Source: Kocuria varians (GTDB lineage Bacteria; Actinomycetota; Actinomycetes; Actinomycetales; Micrococcaceae). Taken from it: a stretch of 64,000 nucleotides of DNA. The stretch spans positions 62,001 to 126,000 of the forward strand of contig NZ_BJNW01000006.1 in assembly GCF_006539885.1 (NCBI RefSeq), in the 5' to 3' direction. This document shows, piece after piece, positions 44,675-53,217 of the stretch (position 1 is its first letter; each line of letters starts with the position of its first letter). A model generated the notes under the pieces. The model was not told the origin of the DNA. It searched no databases and worked only from the letters and a program-made list of their open reading frames with translations. Position numbers and translations under genes: made by a program.

Positions 44675-45598
44675 ATGACTCTCATGACAGAGACCCCCAC
44701 CGGCACCGACGACCGGCAGACCGATGACCGTGCGCAGAATGCCGCGGCCGCCATGGCACCCCTGGCGCTCCAGACCCCGCGCACGAGCGGCTGGACGCTG
44801 GAGCCAGGGGCGCGCTACCTCGTCGCCCTGGACGTGGACGGCACCCTCGTGGACCACGACGGCCGGATGTCCCGCGGCGTGAAGGACGCCCTGCGCGCCG
44901 TGGTGGCTGCAGGGCACCACGTGGTGATCTCCACCGGCCGTTCCATGGGCGCGACCCTGCCCGTGATCCGCCAGGGCCACATCGACTCCGGGTTCGCCGT
45001 GTGCTCCAACGGTGGCGTGACCCTGCGCCTGGACCCCGAGCTGCCGGAGCACTACGATGTCACGGACCGCGTGAGCTTCGATCCGGCGCACGCGCTCGAC
45101 GCGCTGTCCTCGACCCTGCCCGCCGCCAAGTTCGCCCTGGAGGGCGCGGACGGCCGCTTCTACTCGACCGAGCGCTTCCAGGACGCCTCCTTCGGCATCG
45201 AGGCCGTGGGGGTGGACCTGCACGAGCTCGCGGAGATCCCGGCCGTGCGCCTGGTGGTCTACAGCGCCACGGACGCTCCCGAGGACTTCGCGGACGCCAT
45301 CGACCAGGCCGGTCTGCACGGCGTGGCCTACTCGGTGGGCTGGTCCTCGTGGCTGGACGTGGCCGCGAACGGCGTCTCCAAGGCCAGCGCGCTGGAGCAG
45401 ATCCGCCGCCACTTGGGCGTGGACCCCGCGCACACGATTGCCATGGGGGACGGGCGCAACGACGTCGAGATGCTGCAGTGGGCCGCGCGCGGCGTGGCCA
45501 TGGGGCAGGCACCGGACGAGGTCGCGGACGTTGCGGACGAGGTCACGGCCGGCGTCTACGAGGACGGCGCGGCGGCGATTCTGCGCACCCTGCTCTGA
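44675..45598 (+). CDS. HAD-superfamily phosphatase, Cof type
   Basis: 307 residues. Predicted Mg-dependent phosphatase of sugar phosphates or related metabolites. Motif I ALDVDGTLVDHDG is near 51-63, motif II STGRSMGAT near 89, the Lys in ANGVSKASAL, and motif IV GDGRNDVEMLQ near 260. The first 45 residues are polar and absent from most family members. ATG 44675 or 44684 may be the start; a TATGAC box at 44666 is only a fair -10. A paralogue of the HAD gene at 2889. Confidence 0.87.
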   Translation: MTLMTETPTGTDDRQTDDRAQNAAAAMAPLALQTPRTSGWTLEPGARYLVALDVDGTLVDHDGRMSRGVKDALRAVVAAGHHVVISTGRSMGATLPVIRQGHIDSGFAVCSNGGVTLRLDPELPEHYDVTDRVSFDPAHALDALSSTLPAAKFALEGADGRFYSTERFQDASFGIEAVGVDLHELAEIPAVRLVVYSATDAPEDFADAIDQAGLHGVAYSVGWSSWLDVAANGVSKASALEQIRRHLGVDPAHTIAMGDGRNDVEMLQWAARGVAMGQAPDEVADVADEVTAGVYEDGAAAILRTLL

Positions 45599-45662
45599 AC
45601 CGCGCGGGGACCCCTCGCGGGACACGGCCCGTGAAATCACATCGAACTGCGATACTGGGACC

Positions 45663-46292
45663 GTGTTCGTCCTGACCCTGACCCAGCGCGTGGCGGACGC
45701 ATCCCGCCCGGATCCCGCCACGGACCGCGAGGTGTGTCGGCAGTTGAGCGGCCTCCCCGTGCGCGCTCCCTTCCAGCCCGCGGGTGCCGGACTGGTGCGC
45801 GGGCTCACCGAGGACGCCGACGCCGCGGTGACCGCAACCATGACCGCGCTGCGCAACGACCGCTACGCCGTGGGGATCGGGGTGGGGGACGTGTTCCTCA
45901 CCCGCGTGGACCAGGAGGACGGCCGGGTGGCCGTCACGGCCGAGGGGCCGGGCATGGGTTTCGGGCACGACGCCGCCCAGCACACCCGCAGCTCCGAGCG
46001 CGTGGCCGTGCGCGTCAGCGCCGCGGACCCGGAGGCCGCTGCGCAGGCGGAAGCGGTGCTGCGGCTGGTGGGGCACATCGTGAGCGTGCGCAGCGAGGCC
46101 GAGTGGCGCGTGGTGGACCTCATGGTCCCCGGGGCCAGGGGTCAGCAGAAGACCGTGGCGCAGCAGCTGGGCATCACGCCGCAGGCCGTGTCCAAGGCCG
46201 TGGTGCGTTCCCTGTGGCACGAGGAGTGGCGGGCCCGGCCTGCCGCGGCCACCCTGCTGCGGCTGTGTGAGAGCAGCGCCCTCCCGGCCTGA
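45663..46292 (+). CDS. SatD-like protein with C-terminal HTH
   Basis: 209 residues. The first 150 residues resemble actinobacterial SatD-family proteins (FVLTLTQRVADAS, RYAVGIGVGDVFL, QAEAVLRLVGHIVSVRSEAE). The C-terminus is a sigma-like HTH (KTVAQQLGITPQAVSKAVVRSLW, near 165-187), so DNA binding is likely. The SatD match is from memory of the family and is not strong. GTG 45663 is preceded at 6 nt by GATACT (45651-45656), a fair -10, suggesting another leaderless gene. Function unknown. Confidence 0.65.
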   Translation: MFVLTLTQRVADASRPDPATDREVCRQLSGLPVRAPFQPAGAGLVRGLTEDADAAVTATMTALRNDRYAVGIGVGDVFLTRVDQEDGRVAVTAEGPGMGFGHDAAQHTRSSERVAVRVSAADPEAAAQAEAVLRLVGHIVSVRSEAEWRVVDLMVPGARGQQKTVAQQLGITPQAVSKAVVRSLWHEEWRARPAAATLLRLCESSALPA

Positions 46293-46360
46293 GAGCGCTC
46301 CACCTGAGACTGCCCGGCCCGAGGGCGCTCGACCTGAGAACGATCGGTCCGAGGGTGCCT
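46291..46360. repeat. Imperfect 30-nt tandem repeat, about 2.3 copies
   Basis: Units begin at 46291, 46321 and 46351; each starts GAG(A/G)G(C/T)GC(T/C)(T/C) and the two full units both contain ACCTGAGA and CGG(C/T)CC. The first unit overlaps the stop of the SatD-like gene and the last overlaps the end of the converging hypothetical gene by one base. Confidence 0.6.
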
Positions 46361-47217
46361 CACCACCACGTGTCCACGGGGAAACCGGCGGCCGTGAGGT
46401 CCACCTCCAGCAGGGGCAGGCACTCCACGGGCAGCCGCAGGGAACCGGCGACGTCCCGGGCGTCGAAGTAGCCGGTGAGCCACGAGAAGGCGGGGTGGTC
46501 CTCGGCCAGGGCTTCGCAGCGTGCCACGAGGTCCGCAACGTCCTCCTCCGGGGCGAAGACCCAGAAGGACTCGAGGTCGGTGAGCTGGAACAGGCCGATC
46601 GCGTGCCGCGGTGAGCCGTCCGAGCGTGCGGCCCGTGCCGGGGCGGCCAGGGGTTTCGGCTCGCCCCACGCCTGCGAGGGGCTGCGGACCCAGCCGCCGG
46701 AGGCCGCCGGGCCGAGCGCGGGCGCGAGCGGGTCCAGCTCCCAGCGCGGTGCGCTCACGAGCCAGTCCGGCGCGCTGGGCGGGTAGAGCGTGCCGTCCGG
46801 GGAATCCGGCCACTGCTCACGCCACGTGGCCCAGCTCCCTGCGTTCACGCGGTCCCAGAACAGTTGCGCCCCGGCCTCCACGGAGACCTCCGAAACGGTG
46901 CTGCGCTGACGCTCCCAGCTCTCCACGCGGTCCGCGCGCGGGTCCTGGAGGGATTCCGACGTGAATGGCCGGGGAGCGATGTCCGGGTGCAGGGGCGGTT
47001 CGGGTGCCGGTGAGGTCCCGGCCGCGGTGAGCAGTGCGCGCACCCGTGCCATCAGGGGCCCGGGGCCGAGCACCTGGGTGGAGTCCGTGCCGTGGAAGAC
47101 GTACACGCGCTGCGCGTCGCTGGACTGCGCGTCGAACACGGGCACCACCTCCGGGGCGAACGGGTGGGCGGTGACGGTTTCACCGCCCGTTCTGCGGGCT
47201 GGGGCCAATCCCATCAC
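46360..47217 (-). CDS. Hypothetical protein
   Basis: 285 residues, no signal peptide and no clear membrane helix. Composition and GC-rich third positions fit a real gene. Several motifs give a globular appearance: VPVFDAQSSDAQRVYVFHGTD near the start, VEAGAQLFWDRVNAGSWATW in the middle, and GLFQLTDLESFWVFAPEEDV with FSWLTGYFDARD near the end. The start is GTG 47217 or ATG 47214. I do not recognise the family. It converges with the SatD-like gene across the tandem repeat. Confidence 0.7.
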   Translation of the reverse strand: MMGLAPARRTGGETVTAHPFAPEVVPVFDAQSSDAQRVYVFHGTDSTQVLGPGPLMARVRALLTAAGTSPAPEPPLHPDIAPRPFTSESLQDPRADRVESWERQRSTVSEVSVEAGAQLFWDRVNAGSWATWREQWPDSPDGTLYPPSAPDWLVSAPRWELDPLAPALGPAASGGWVRSPSQAWGEPKPLAAPARAARSDGSPRHAIGLFQLTDLESFWVFAPEEDVADLVARCEALAEDHPAFSWLTGYFDARDVAGSLRLPVECLPLLEVDLTAAGFPVDTWW

Positions 47218-47255
47218 GTCCCGGTGACAGGCATAAGAGACCGTCCCGGACGACG

Positions 47256-47295
47256 GATCCCCGCCGCCGGGGCGTGCGCTCCGGGGGCGGGGATC
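47256..47295 (-). terminator. Terminator of ppa
   Basis: GATCCCCGCC (47256-47265) pairs exactly with GGCGGGGATC (47286-47295), with further CCGG/CCGG pairing inside; 22 nt past the ppa stop. Confidence 0.7.
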
Positions 47296-47317
47296 TCGTG
47301 GCTGCGGCGGGAGGGAC

Positions 47318-47833
47318 TCAGTCGTCCTGCTCGGCCTCCGCGGCGGAGTCGTACTGGGACTGGCGGAAGCGCTCCTGCGCCTCGACGATCAGGCGCTCGG
47401 CGGTCTCCTTGCGCTCCCAGCCCTCGCCCTTGACCCACTTGTTGGGCTCGAGGTCCTTGTAGCGCTCGAAGAAGTGCTGGATCTCCTTCTGCAGGAACTC
47501 GTTGACGTCCTCGAGGCCCTGGAGGTGGTCGTAGCGCTTGTCCGTGGACACGCACAGCACCTTGGCGTCCCCGCCGGCCTCGTCGGTCATGTTGAAGACG
47601 GCGATGGGCCGCGCCTCCACGATCACGCCGGGCATGATGTCCACGTCCAGGATCACCATGGCGTCCAGGGGATCGCCGTCCTCGCCCAGCGTGTCCTCGA
47701 AGTAGCCGTAGTGGGTGGGGTACTGCATGGAGGTGAAGAGCACGCGGTCCAGGCGGATCCGGCCGGTCTCGTGGTCGATCTCGTACTTGACGCGAGAGCC
47801 GCGCGGGATCTCGATGGTGACGTCCAGCTCCAT
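47318..47833 (-). CDS. ppa: Inorganic pyrophosphatase
   Basis: 171 residues. Hydrolyses pyrophosphate and so pulls biosynthetic reactions forward. Family I (soluble) enzyme: IPRGSRVKYEIDHETGRI near 9-26, YPTHYGYFEDTLGEDGDPLDAMV near 38-60 with the metal-binding Asp residues, and KVLCVSTDKRYDHLQGLEDV near 92-111. ATG 47833 follows AAGGAG at 7 nt; the longer upstream frame is not supported. Divergent from the carboxypeptidase gene. Confidence 0.96.
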   Translation of the reverse strand: MELDVTIEIPRGSRVKYEIDHETGRIRLDRVLFTSMQYPTHYGYFEDTLGEDGDPLDAMVILDVDIMPGVIVEARPIAVFNMTDEAGGDAKVLCVSTDKRYDHLQGLEDVNEFLQKEIQHFFERYKDLEPNKWVKGEGWERKETAERLIVEAQERFRQSQYDSAAEAEQDD

Positions 47834-48039
47834 GGTGAAACTCCTTGGTTCGTAGGGGTGCGCGCCGTGCTGAGGCTGCCCCCGGGGCGGCGCACGCGGC
47901 GTCGCCCGACGGCGCGCGTCCGAGCAGATGCCCCCACGATACCGGCCGCGTCCGTCCCGGTGCCTCACCGCACGGCCCCGGTGCCGCGCTCCCCGGTGCG
48001 CGCGTTGTGCATGTCGGACCGGTTCACCAGGATGGAACC

Positions 48040-49455
48040 ATGTCCCCGTCCACCTCCTCCTCACCGCGCCGCCCGGGCTGGCCGCTGGTCTGCGCCGTGC
48101 TGGCGCTGGCCCTTGGGATCGCCCTGGCGCTGGTGGTTCCCGGCATCGTGGCGGAGGTCGGCCCCGCCCTGGCGGCCCCGCGGAGCAGCGTGTCGGAGGA
48201 GACGCCCGCTGCCGCAGCGTCGTCGTCAGGGGCAGTGGCTGCGGAGGCCGTGGCCGGTGCCCTGCACTCCGGGCTCGACGGCGCTCCGGGCACCGCCGCG
48301 GCGGCCGTCACGGAGGTGGGCTCGGACTTCGTGCTCGCCGGGGAGTCCGCCGAGCGGCCCATGGCCCCGGCCTCCAACCAGAAGCTGCTGAGCGCGCTGA
48401 GCATCGCCGAGCACGTGGACCCGTACGAGCGCCTCGCCACCCGCGTGGTCGCGGGAGAGGGCAGCGGGGAACTGACGCTCGTGGCAGGAGGGGACACCCT
48501 GCTCGCACGGGGGGAGGGGGACCCGGAGGCGGTCGACGGCCACGCCGGTCTGGGGACCCTCGCGCAGCGCACCGCCCGGGCCCTGCGCGAGCGCTCACCA
48601 CAGGCCGTGCCCGGGCCGGTGAGCGTGGCCGTGGACACGAGCCTGTTCACCGGCGCGGACACGAACCCGGCCTGGGATCCGGAGGACCTCGAGAGCGGGG
48701 AGATCACCCGGGTGGCTCCCATCGCCCTGTACTCGCACCGCGTGCCCGCCGCGGACGGCAGCGATCCCGGTGGCTCGGGCCGCCGCCCGAAGGACCCCGC
48801 CGGTGCTGTGGTCGCGGAGTTCGCCCAGCGGCTGGGCACCGCGCTCGACGGCGCCGAGGTCACCGTGCGGGCGGCCTCGCGGGCTCCCGAGGGAGCGGCC
48901 GAGCTCGCCCGCGTGGAGTCCGCGCCCGTCCACGAGCAGAGCGCCTACATGCTGGAGCACTCGGACAACTCCCTGGCGGAGACCCTGGCCCGCGTCGCGG
49001 CGGCCCGTTCCGGGCGGGAGGCGAGCGTGGACGGCGTGCGGGACCTGCTCCCGGCCACGCTGGCGGAGCACGGGATCGATGCCGCCGGGCTGCGCGTCCT
49101 GGATGCGAGCGGCATGGCCGCGGGGGACCGCGTCACCGCCACGACCCTCGCGCAGACCGTCCGGACCCTCGTCTCCGAGCCCCGCTTCGGGCCCTACGGC
49201 CGCGGCCTGCCCGTGGCCGGCGGCACCGGCACGCTCGCCGAGCGCTTCGACGACGCGGAGGAGGGAGCGGCCCGCGGCGTCGCCCGTGCCAAGACCGGCA
49301 CTCTGCTGGACGTCATCGCCCTGACCGGGTACGTGCAGCGCGAGGACGGGCACGTGCTCGTCTACTCGGTGGTTCTCAACGGCGTGAAGGGCCACACGGC
49401 GGAGGCCAAGGACCGCGTGGACCGCACGGTTGCGGCACTGGCCCGCTCCGCCTGA
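48040..49455 (+). CDS. dacB: D-alanyl-D-alanine carboxypeptidase/endopeptidase, PBP4 (DacB) type
   Basis: 471 residues. Trims peptidoglycan stem peptides outside the membrane. An N-terminal hydrophobic segment (near 15-45, ending PALAAP) is a signal peptide or anchor. The three penicillin-binding motifs are in order: SNQK with Ser near 112, SDN near 308 and KTG near 418. The large insert domain between the first two motifs is typical of PBP4. Partial 12-mer sequence (AAAASSS) lies in the linker after the signal. In this position, upstream of DUF2342 and tilS, dacB is common in actinobacteria. Confidence 0.93.
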   Translation: MSPSTSSSPRRPGWPLVCAVLALALGIALALVVPGIVAEVGPALAAPRSSVSEETPAAAASSSGAVAAEAVAGALHSGLDGAPGTAAAAVTEVGSDFVLAGESAERPMAPASNQKLLSALSIAEHVDPYERLATRVVAGEGSGELTLVAGGDTLLARGEGDPEAVDGHAGLGTLAQRTARALRERSPQAVPGPVSVAVDTSLFTGADTNPAWDPEDLESGEITRVAPIALYSHRVPAADGSDPGGSGRRPKDPAGAVVAEFAQRLGTALDGAEVTVRAASRAPEGAAELARVESAPVHEQSAYMLEHSDNSLAETLARVAAARSGREASVDGVRDLLPATLAEHGIDAAGLRVLDASGMAAGDRVTATTLAQTVRTLVSEPRFGPYGRGLPVAGGTGTLAERFDDAEEGAARGVARAKTGTLLDVIALTGYVQREDGHVLVYSVVLNGVKGHTAEAKDRVDRTVAALARSA

Positions 49456-49625
49456 GACGAACCGTGCCCGGCAGGGAACCCGCGGGACGGACGTCTCCCG
49501 GGCCGTGCCCTGAACCGGGCGGAGCGCGTTCCGCGGGCGCAGGGGCCGAGTGCCCCGCACGGGCATGCGGAGAGTTTCCAGGTGCGGCACCCGTGCCGGT
49601 CGGAGCCGTGTGGTTGAGTGAGCGC

Positions 49626-50723
49626 ATGAGTCGAGAACTGACGCAGCGTTCGCTCGTGGACTGGGACGCCGCCGCCCAGATCGCCGCCAAGACGACCCCG
49701 CCGGGGCCCACGCCGGCACCGCGCGAGATCTCCAAGGCCGTGGAATCCCTGCGCTACTTCGCGCACGAGTCCGTGCACCACGTGCACACCATCACCCGCC
49801 TGGACGCCGCGGAGAACCTGCGCGACTCCACGATCCTCGTGGTGGACCGCGCGGGCTGGGCGAAGGCGAACACCCAGACGTTCTCCGTGCTCATGCAGCC
49901 CGTCTTCGACCGGCTGCGCGCCAAGGACCCGGAGAAGTTCGACGCCGCCCTGCGCGGCATCGCCCCCACGGCCACCGCCGCGGAGATGGGCGCGCTCGTG
50001 GGCTTCCTCTCCGCGAAGGTGCTCGGCCAGTACGACCCGTACGCGGGGCTCGTCTCCGAGGCCGCGGCACGCTCGCACCCCGGCGGGCGCCTGATGTTCG
50101 TGGCGCCCAACGTGCTGTGGGCGGAGAAGGAGCTCAACGTGGCGCCGGAGGACTTCCGGCTGTGGGTGTGCCTGCACGAGCAGACCCACCGTGTGCAGTT
50201 CGCCGCCGCCCCGTGGCTGCGAGACCACATGCTGTCCCAGATCACACGGCTCGGCGCGCTGGACGCCTCCGCGTGGGACCGCATCCGTGCCATGGCCGCC
50301 TCCGTCAGGGGCCGCTCGGAGGGCACCCGCCCGGATGCCGGGCTCGGACCCATGACCCACCTGCTCACCCCGGACGAGCGGCGCACCGTCTCCCACGTCA
50401 CGGCGGTGATGTCCCTGCTGGAGGGCCACGCGAACGCCGTGATGGACGCCGTGGACGCGAGCATCGTCCCCTCGGTGAAGACCATTCGGCGCCGCTTCGA
50501 CAACCGCTCCGCGAACCACGGGGTGGTGGACCGCTTCATCCGCTCCGTGCTGGGCATGGACGCCAAGATGCGCCAGTACAGCAACGGCCAGAAGTTCGTG
50601 GAGCACATCGTGGAGCGTGCGGGCATGGACCGTTTCAACACGGTGTGGAGCTCTCCCGAGACGCTCCCCACGGAGGCGGAGATCCACGACCCCCAGGCCT
50701 GGATGGACCGCGTGCTCGCCTGA
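49626..50723 (+). CDS. DUF2342 zinc-metalloprotease-like protein
   Basis: 365 residues. Member of the actinobacterial family sometimes called coenzyme F420 biosynthesis-associated or zinc-dependent metalloprotease (DUF2342). HEQTH near 184-188 fits the HExxH zinc motif, and LLEGHANAVMDAVD (near 263-276) supplies the downstream family motif. APNVLWAEKELNVAPEDFRLWVCLHEQTHRVQF is the conserved core (about 158-190). No signal peptide, so an intracellular enzyme. Its place between dacB and tilS is a conserved context; the substrate is unknown. Confidence 0.88.
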   Translation: MSRELTQRSLVDWDAAAQIAAKTTPPGPTPAPREISKAVESLRYFAHESVHHVHTITRLDAAENLRDSTILVVDRAGWAKANTQTFSVLMQPVFDRLRAKDPEKFDAALRGIAPTATAAEMGALVGFLSAKVLGQYDPYAGLVSEAAARSHPGGRLMFVAPNVLWAEKELNVAPEDFRLWVCLHEQTHRVQFAAAPWLRDHMLSQITRLGALDASAWDRIRAMAASVRGRSEGTRPDAGLGPMTHLLTPDERRTVSHVTAVMSLLEGHANAVMDAVDASIVPSVKTIRRRFDNRSANHGVVDRFIRSVLGMDAKMRQYSNGQKFVEHIVERAGMDRFNTVWSSPETLPTEAEIHDPQAWMDRVLA

Positions 50724-50772
50724 GAGGACCCTCACGGGGAATCATCCAGAAGGGTGTGTCAAGATGACCCCC

Positions 50773-51234
50773 GTGAGCTCTGAAAACATAGAACAACAGA
50801 TCCGGCTGTACGGTCAGCCGTTGTCAGAGCGTTTTGGCGCCGTGGTGGGGGCCTACGGTATTACTCAGCGTCGACTCGCCCAGGTCCTGGGTCTGTCGGC
50901 GCCCATGCTCTCCCAACTCATCAGCGGCAGACGCATCAAAATCGGAAATCCGGCGGTCTACGAACGCCTGGTCATGCTCGAGGACAGCGCGGGCGCCTCG
51001 GACCGGGAAGCCGTCCTGACAAGGGTGGAGGCGTCGCAACCGGTGCTGTCCACCTCCCAGATCCGCACGGGGATCGCCACGGACACGGATGCCGTGTCCG
51101 CGCTGGCCACCGTGGTTCCGGTGGGGGAACTGGAACGTGCCCTGGTGATGCTCGGGGAGAACACCCCCGTGCTCTCCAAGGTGCTGGCGATGGCGGAGGA
51201 GACCGCCCAGCGCGCCAAGCCCGCACAGGGCTGA
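50773..51234 (+). CDS. HTH (XRE-like) regulator upstream of tilS
   Basis: 153 residues. An HTH lies near 19-45 (FGAVVGAYGITQRRLAQVLGL, then SAPMLSQLISGRRIKIGN), followed by a helical C-terminal part. CAAGAT (50760-50765) 7 nt before GTG 50773 suggests a leaderless start. ATG 50764 with AGAAGGG upstream is the alternative and adds three residues. The first dozen codons are unusually AT-rich for this genome. It is 3 nt before tilS, in a spot where such a regulator is often found in relatives. Target unknown. Confidence 0.8.
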   Translation: MSSENIEQQIRLYGQPLSERFGAVVGAYGITQRRLAQVLGLSAPMLSQLISGRRIKIGNPAVYERLVMLEDSAGASDREAVLTRVEASQPVLSTSQIRTGIATDTDAVSALATVVPVGELERALVMLGENTPVLSKVLAMAEETAQRAKPAQG

Positions 51235-51237
51235 GCC

Positions 51238-52374
51238 GTGCAGCACGGACGCTCCGGTCGGCTGCATCCCGTGGTCGCGCGTGCGCGGCGCGCGGTCGGC
51301 CGGACCGTCTCCACTCTTGAGGGGACGGCCGGGGAGCCGCCCCTCGTCCTGGTGGGGTGCAGCGGCGGGGCGGACTCGCTCGCGCTCGCCGCGGCCACCC
51401 TGCACCTGCAGCGTCGGGGGACGCTGCGCGTGGGGGCGGTGGTCGTGGACCACCAGCTCCAGGAGGGCTCGGCGGACGTCGCACGGGAGACCGCCGCCAC
51501 GCTGCGAGCGATGGGTGCGGATCCCGTGCTCGTGGAGCGCGTGAGCGTCTCCCGTGAGCGCCACGGGCCCGAGATGGCGGCCCGGCTCGCCCGCTACGGC
51601 GCCTTCGCCCGGGCCGTGCAGGACACCGGTGCGGCGGCCGTCCTCCTGGGCCACACGCGCGACGACCAGGCGGAGACCGTGCTGCTCGGCCTCACCCGGG
51701 GTTCGGGCACACGCTCGCTCGCCGGGATGTCCGAGCACCACGTGCTGGATGGCGTGACGTACCTGCGCCCCTTCCTGTGGCTCACGCGCGCGGAGACGGA
51801 GACGGTCTGCGCGGCGGAGGGCCTGGACCCGTGGTGGGATCCCACCAACCGGGACACCAGCCTCACGCGCTCGCGCATCCGTCACGAGGTGCTGCCCTAC
51901 CTGGACGCGCAGCTCGGACCGGGTGTGGCCAAGGCCCTGGCCCGCACCGCGTCCGTGCTCGGGGCGGACGCCGACTACCTGGACGAGCAGGCGGAGCTCG
52001 CGCTTCACGCCGCCCTGGTGACCCCGGGAGAACCCGGGCCGACCCGCAGTGCCGCGGCCGCGGCGTCGTCGTCCGTGGTGCTGGACTCCGCGGCCGTGCA
52101 GGGCACCCCGCCGGCCCTGCGACGCCGCGTGCTCGCGCGCGCCTGCGTGCTGGCCGGCGGCGAGACCTCGAGCTTCGAGCGCCTCACCGCCCTCGAGGAC
52201 TTCGCGCTCGGCCACGGCGCCGCCGGACCCGTCCAGATGGCGGGTAAGGTGGCTGCGTGGCGGCACCGCCCGGACGCGGCACACGCGCGGGGGTGCCTGG
52301 AGTTGCGGGGCGGGTCCAGGACCGTCACCCACGAGACCACGCCCACCCAGAACAACCCGGGGAGTGCCCAGTGA
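51238..52374 (+). CDS. tilS: tRNA(Ile)-lysidine synthetase
   Basis: 378 residues. Converts C34 of tRNA-Ile(CAU) to lysidine with ATP and lysine. The PP-loop motif VGCSGGADSLALA is near 39-51, with VVVDHQLQEGSADVA and LLGHTRDDQAETVLLGL following, and a C-terminal helical domain with PALRRRVLARACVL. A linker near 275-285 reads [10 protein letters not shown], encoded by an exact copy of the 12-mer (52060-52071). GTG 51238 is used; its stop overlaps the hpt GTG by 4 nt. Confidence 0.94.
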   Translation: MQHGRSGRLHPVVARARRAVGRTVSTLEGTAGEPPLVLVGCSGGADSLALAAATLHLQRRGTLRVGAVVVDHQLQEGSADVARETAATLRAMGADPVLVERVSVSRERHGPEMAARLARYGAFARAVQDTGAAAVLLGHTRDDQAETVLLGLTRGSGTRSLAGMSEHHVLDGVTYLRPFLWLTRAETETVCAAEGLDPWWDPTNRDTSLTRSRIRHEVLPYLDAQLGPGVAKALARTASVLGADADYLDEQAELALHAALVTPGEPGPTRSAAAAASSSVVLDSAAVQGTPPALRRRVLARACVLAGGETSSFERLTALEDFALGHGAAGPVQMAGKVAAWRHRPDAAHARGCLELRGGSRTVTHETTPTQNNPGSAQ

Positions 52375-52922
52375 AGCCGGAACACGTCAGCGACGACCTC
52401 AGCAGCATCCTGTTCACCAAGGAGCAGATCGCGCAGAAGGTCCACGACCTCGCGCAGCAGATCGACCGCGACTACGAGGGCCGTGAGGTCCTGCTCGTGG
52501 GCGTGCTCAAGGGTGCGGTGATGGTCATGGCGGACCTCATGCGCGAGCTCGAGGGGCAGTACCCCATGGACTGGATGGCGGTGTCCTCCTACGGCTCCGG
52601 CACCAAGTCCTCCGGCGTGGTGCGCATCCTCAAGGACCTGGACACGGACCTGCACGGCAAGGACGTGCTGATCGTGGAGGACATCATCGACTCCGGTCTC
52701 ACGCTCTCGTGGCTGCGCACCAACCTGGAGTCCCGCGGCCCGAACTCCGTGGAGATCTGCACCCTGCTGCGCAAGCCCGAGGCCATGAAGACGAGCATCG
52801 ACGTCCGCTACATGGGCTGGGACATCCCCAACGAGTTCGTGGTGGGCTACGGCCTGGACTTCGCGGAGCAGTACCGCACGCTGGACTGCATCGCCACGCT
52901 CGCGCCGCACGTCTACTCGTGA
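52371..52922 (+). CDS. hpt: Hypoxanthine phosphoribosyltransferase
   Basis: 183 residues. Salvages hypoxanthine and guanine with PRPP. The PRPP loop VLIVEDIIDSGLTLS is near 101-115; LLVGVLKGAVMVMADLMREL and the flexible-loop SSYGSGTKSSG are typical. GTG 52371 overlaps the tilS stop (GTGA). The tilS-hpt-ftsH order is widely conserved in high-GC Gram-positives. Confidence 0.96.
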   Translation: MKPEHVSDDLSSILFTKEQIAQKVHDLAQQIDRDYEGREVLLVGVLKGAVMVMADLMRELEGQYPMDWMAVSSYGSGTKSSGVVRILKDLDTDLHGKDVLIVEDIIDSGLTLSWLRTNLESRGPNSVEICTLLRKPEAMKTSIDVRYMGWDIPNEFVVGYGLDFAEQYRTLDCIATLAPHVYS

Positions 52923-53217
52923 GCGCGTCGGCGTCCCGCTCGGAAACGACGACGACGCCACTGACGACGACGCCGCGCGCGGGCCGGGCGGTGCGCCCGG
53001 ATCTCCCAGTGAACGCCGGGGCGGGCGCGGTAGCGTGACCCGACCGTGTGCGCTGAGAAAGAAACGGCGCGCACTCGAGGCGAACAGGCGCCGCACGAAA
53101 CGATAGATTGTGCCATACGCGCCACGGCCGCCGGATCCCCGGCCCTCCGCCCGGAGGGCCACCCGCAGGGGAGCGGGCCGTGAGGCAAGGTGTCACGTCC
53201 ACGGGAGGATCATCGGC
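52923..53217. promoter_or_regulatory. hpt-ftsH intergenic region with 12-mer pair in direct orientation
   Basis: 295 bp. Two reverse-strand copies of the 12-mer sit as direct repeats 14 nt apart: an 11/12 copy at 52951 and an exact one at 52965-52976. The ftsH promoter probably lies in the AT-richer stretch 53090-53115 (ACGATAGATTGTGC); TAGATT at 53104-53109 is a good -10 candidate. The ftsH ribosome site GGGAGGA is at 53203-53209. Confidence 0.45.
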
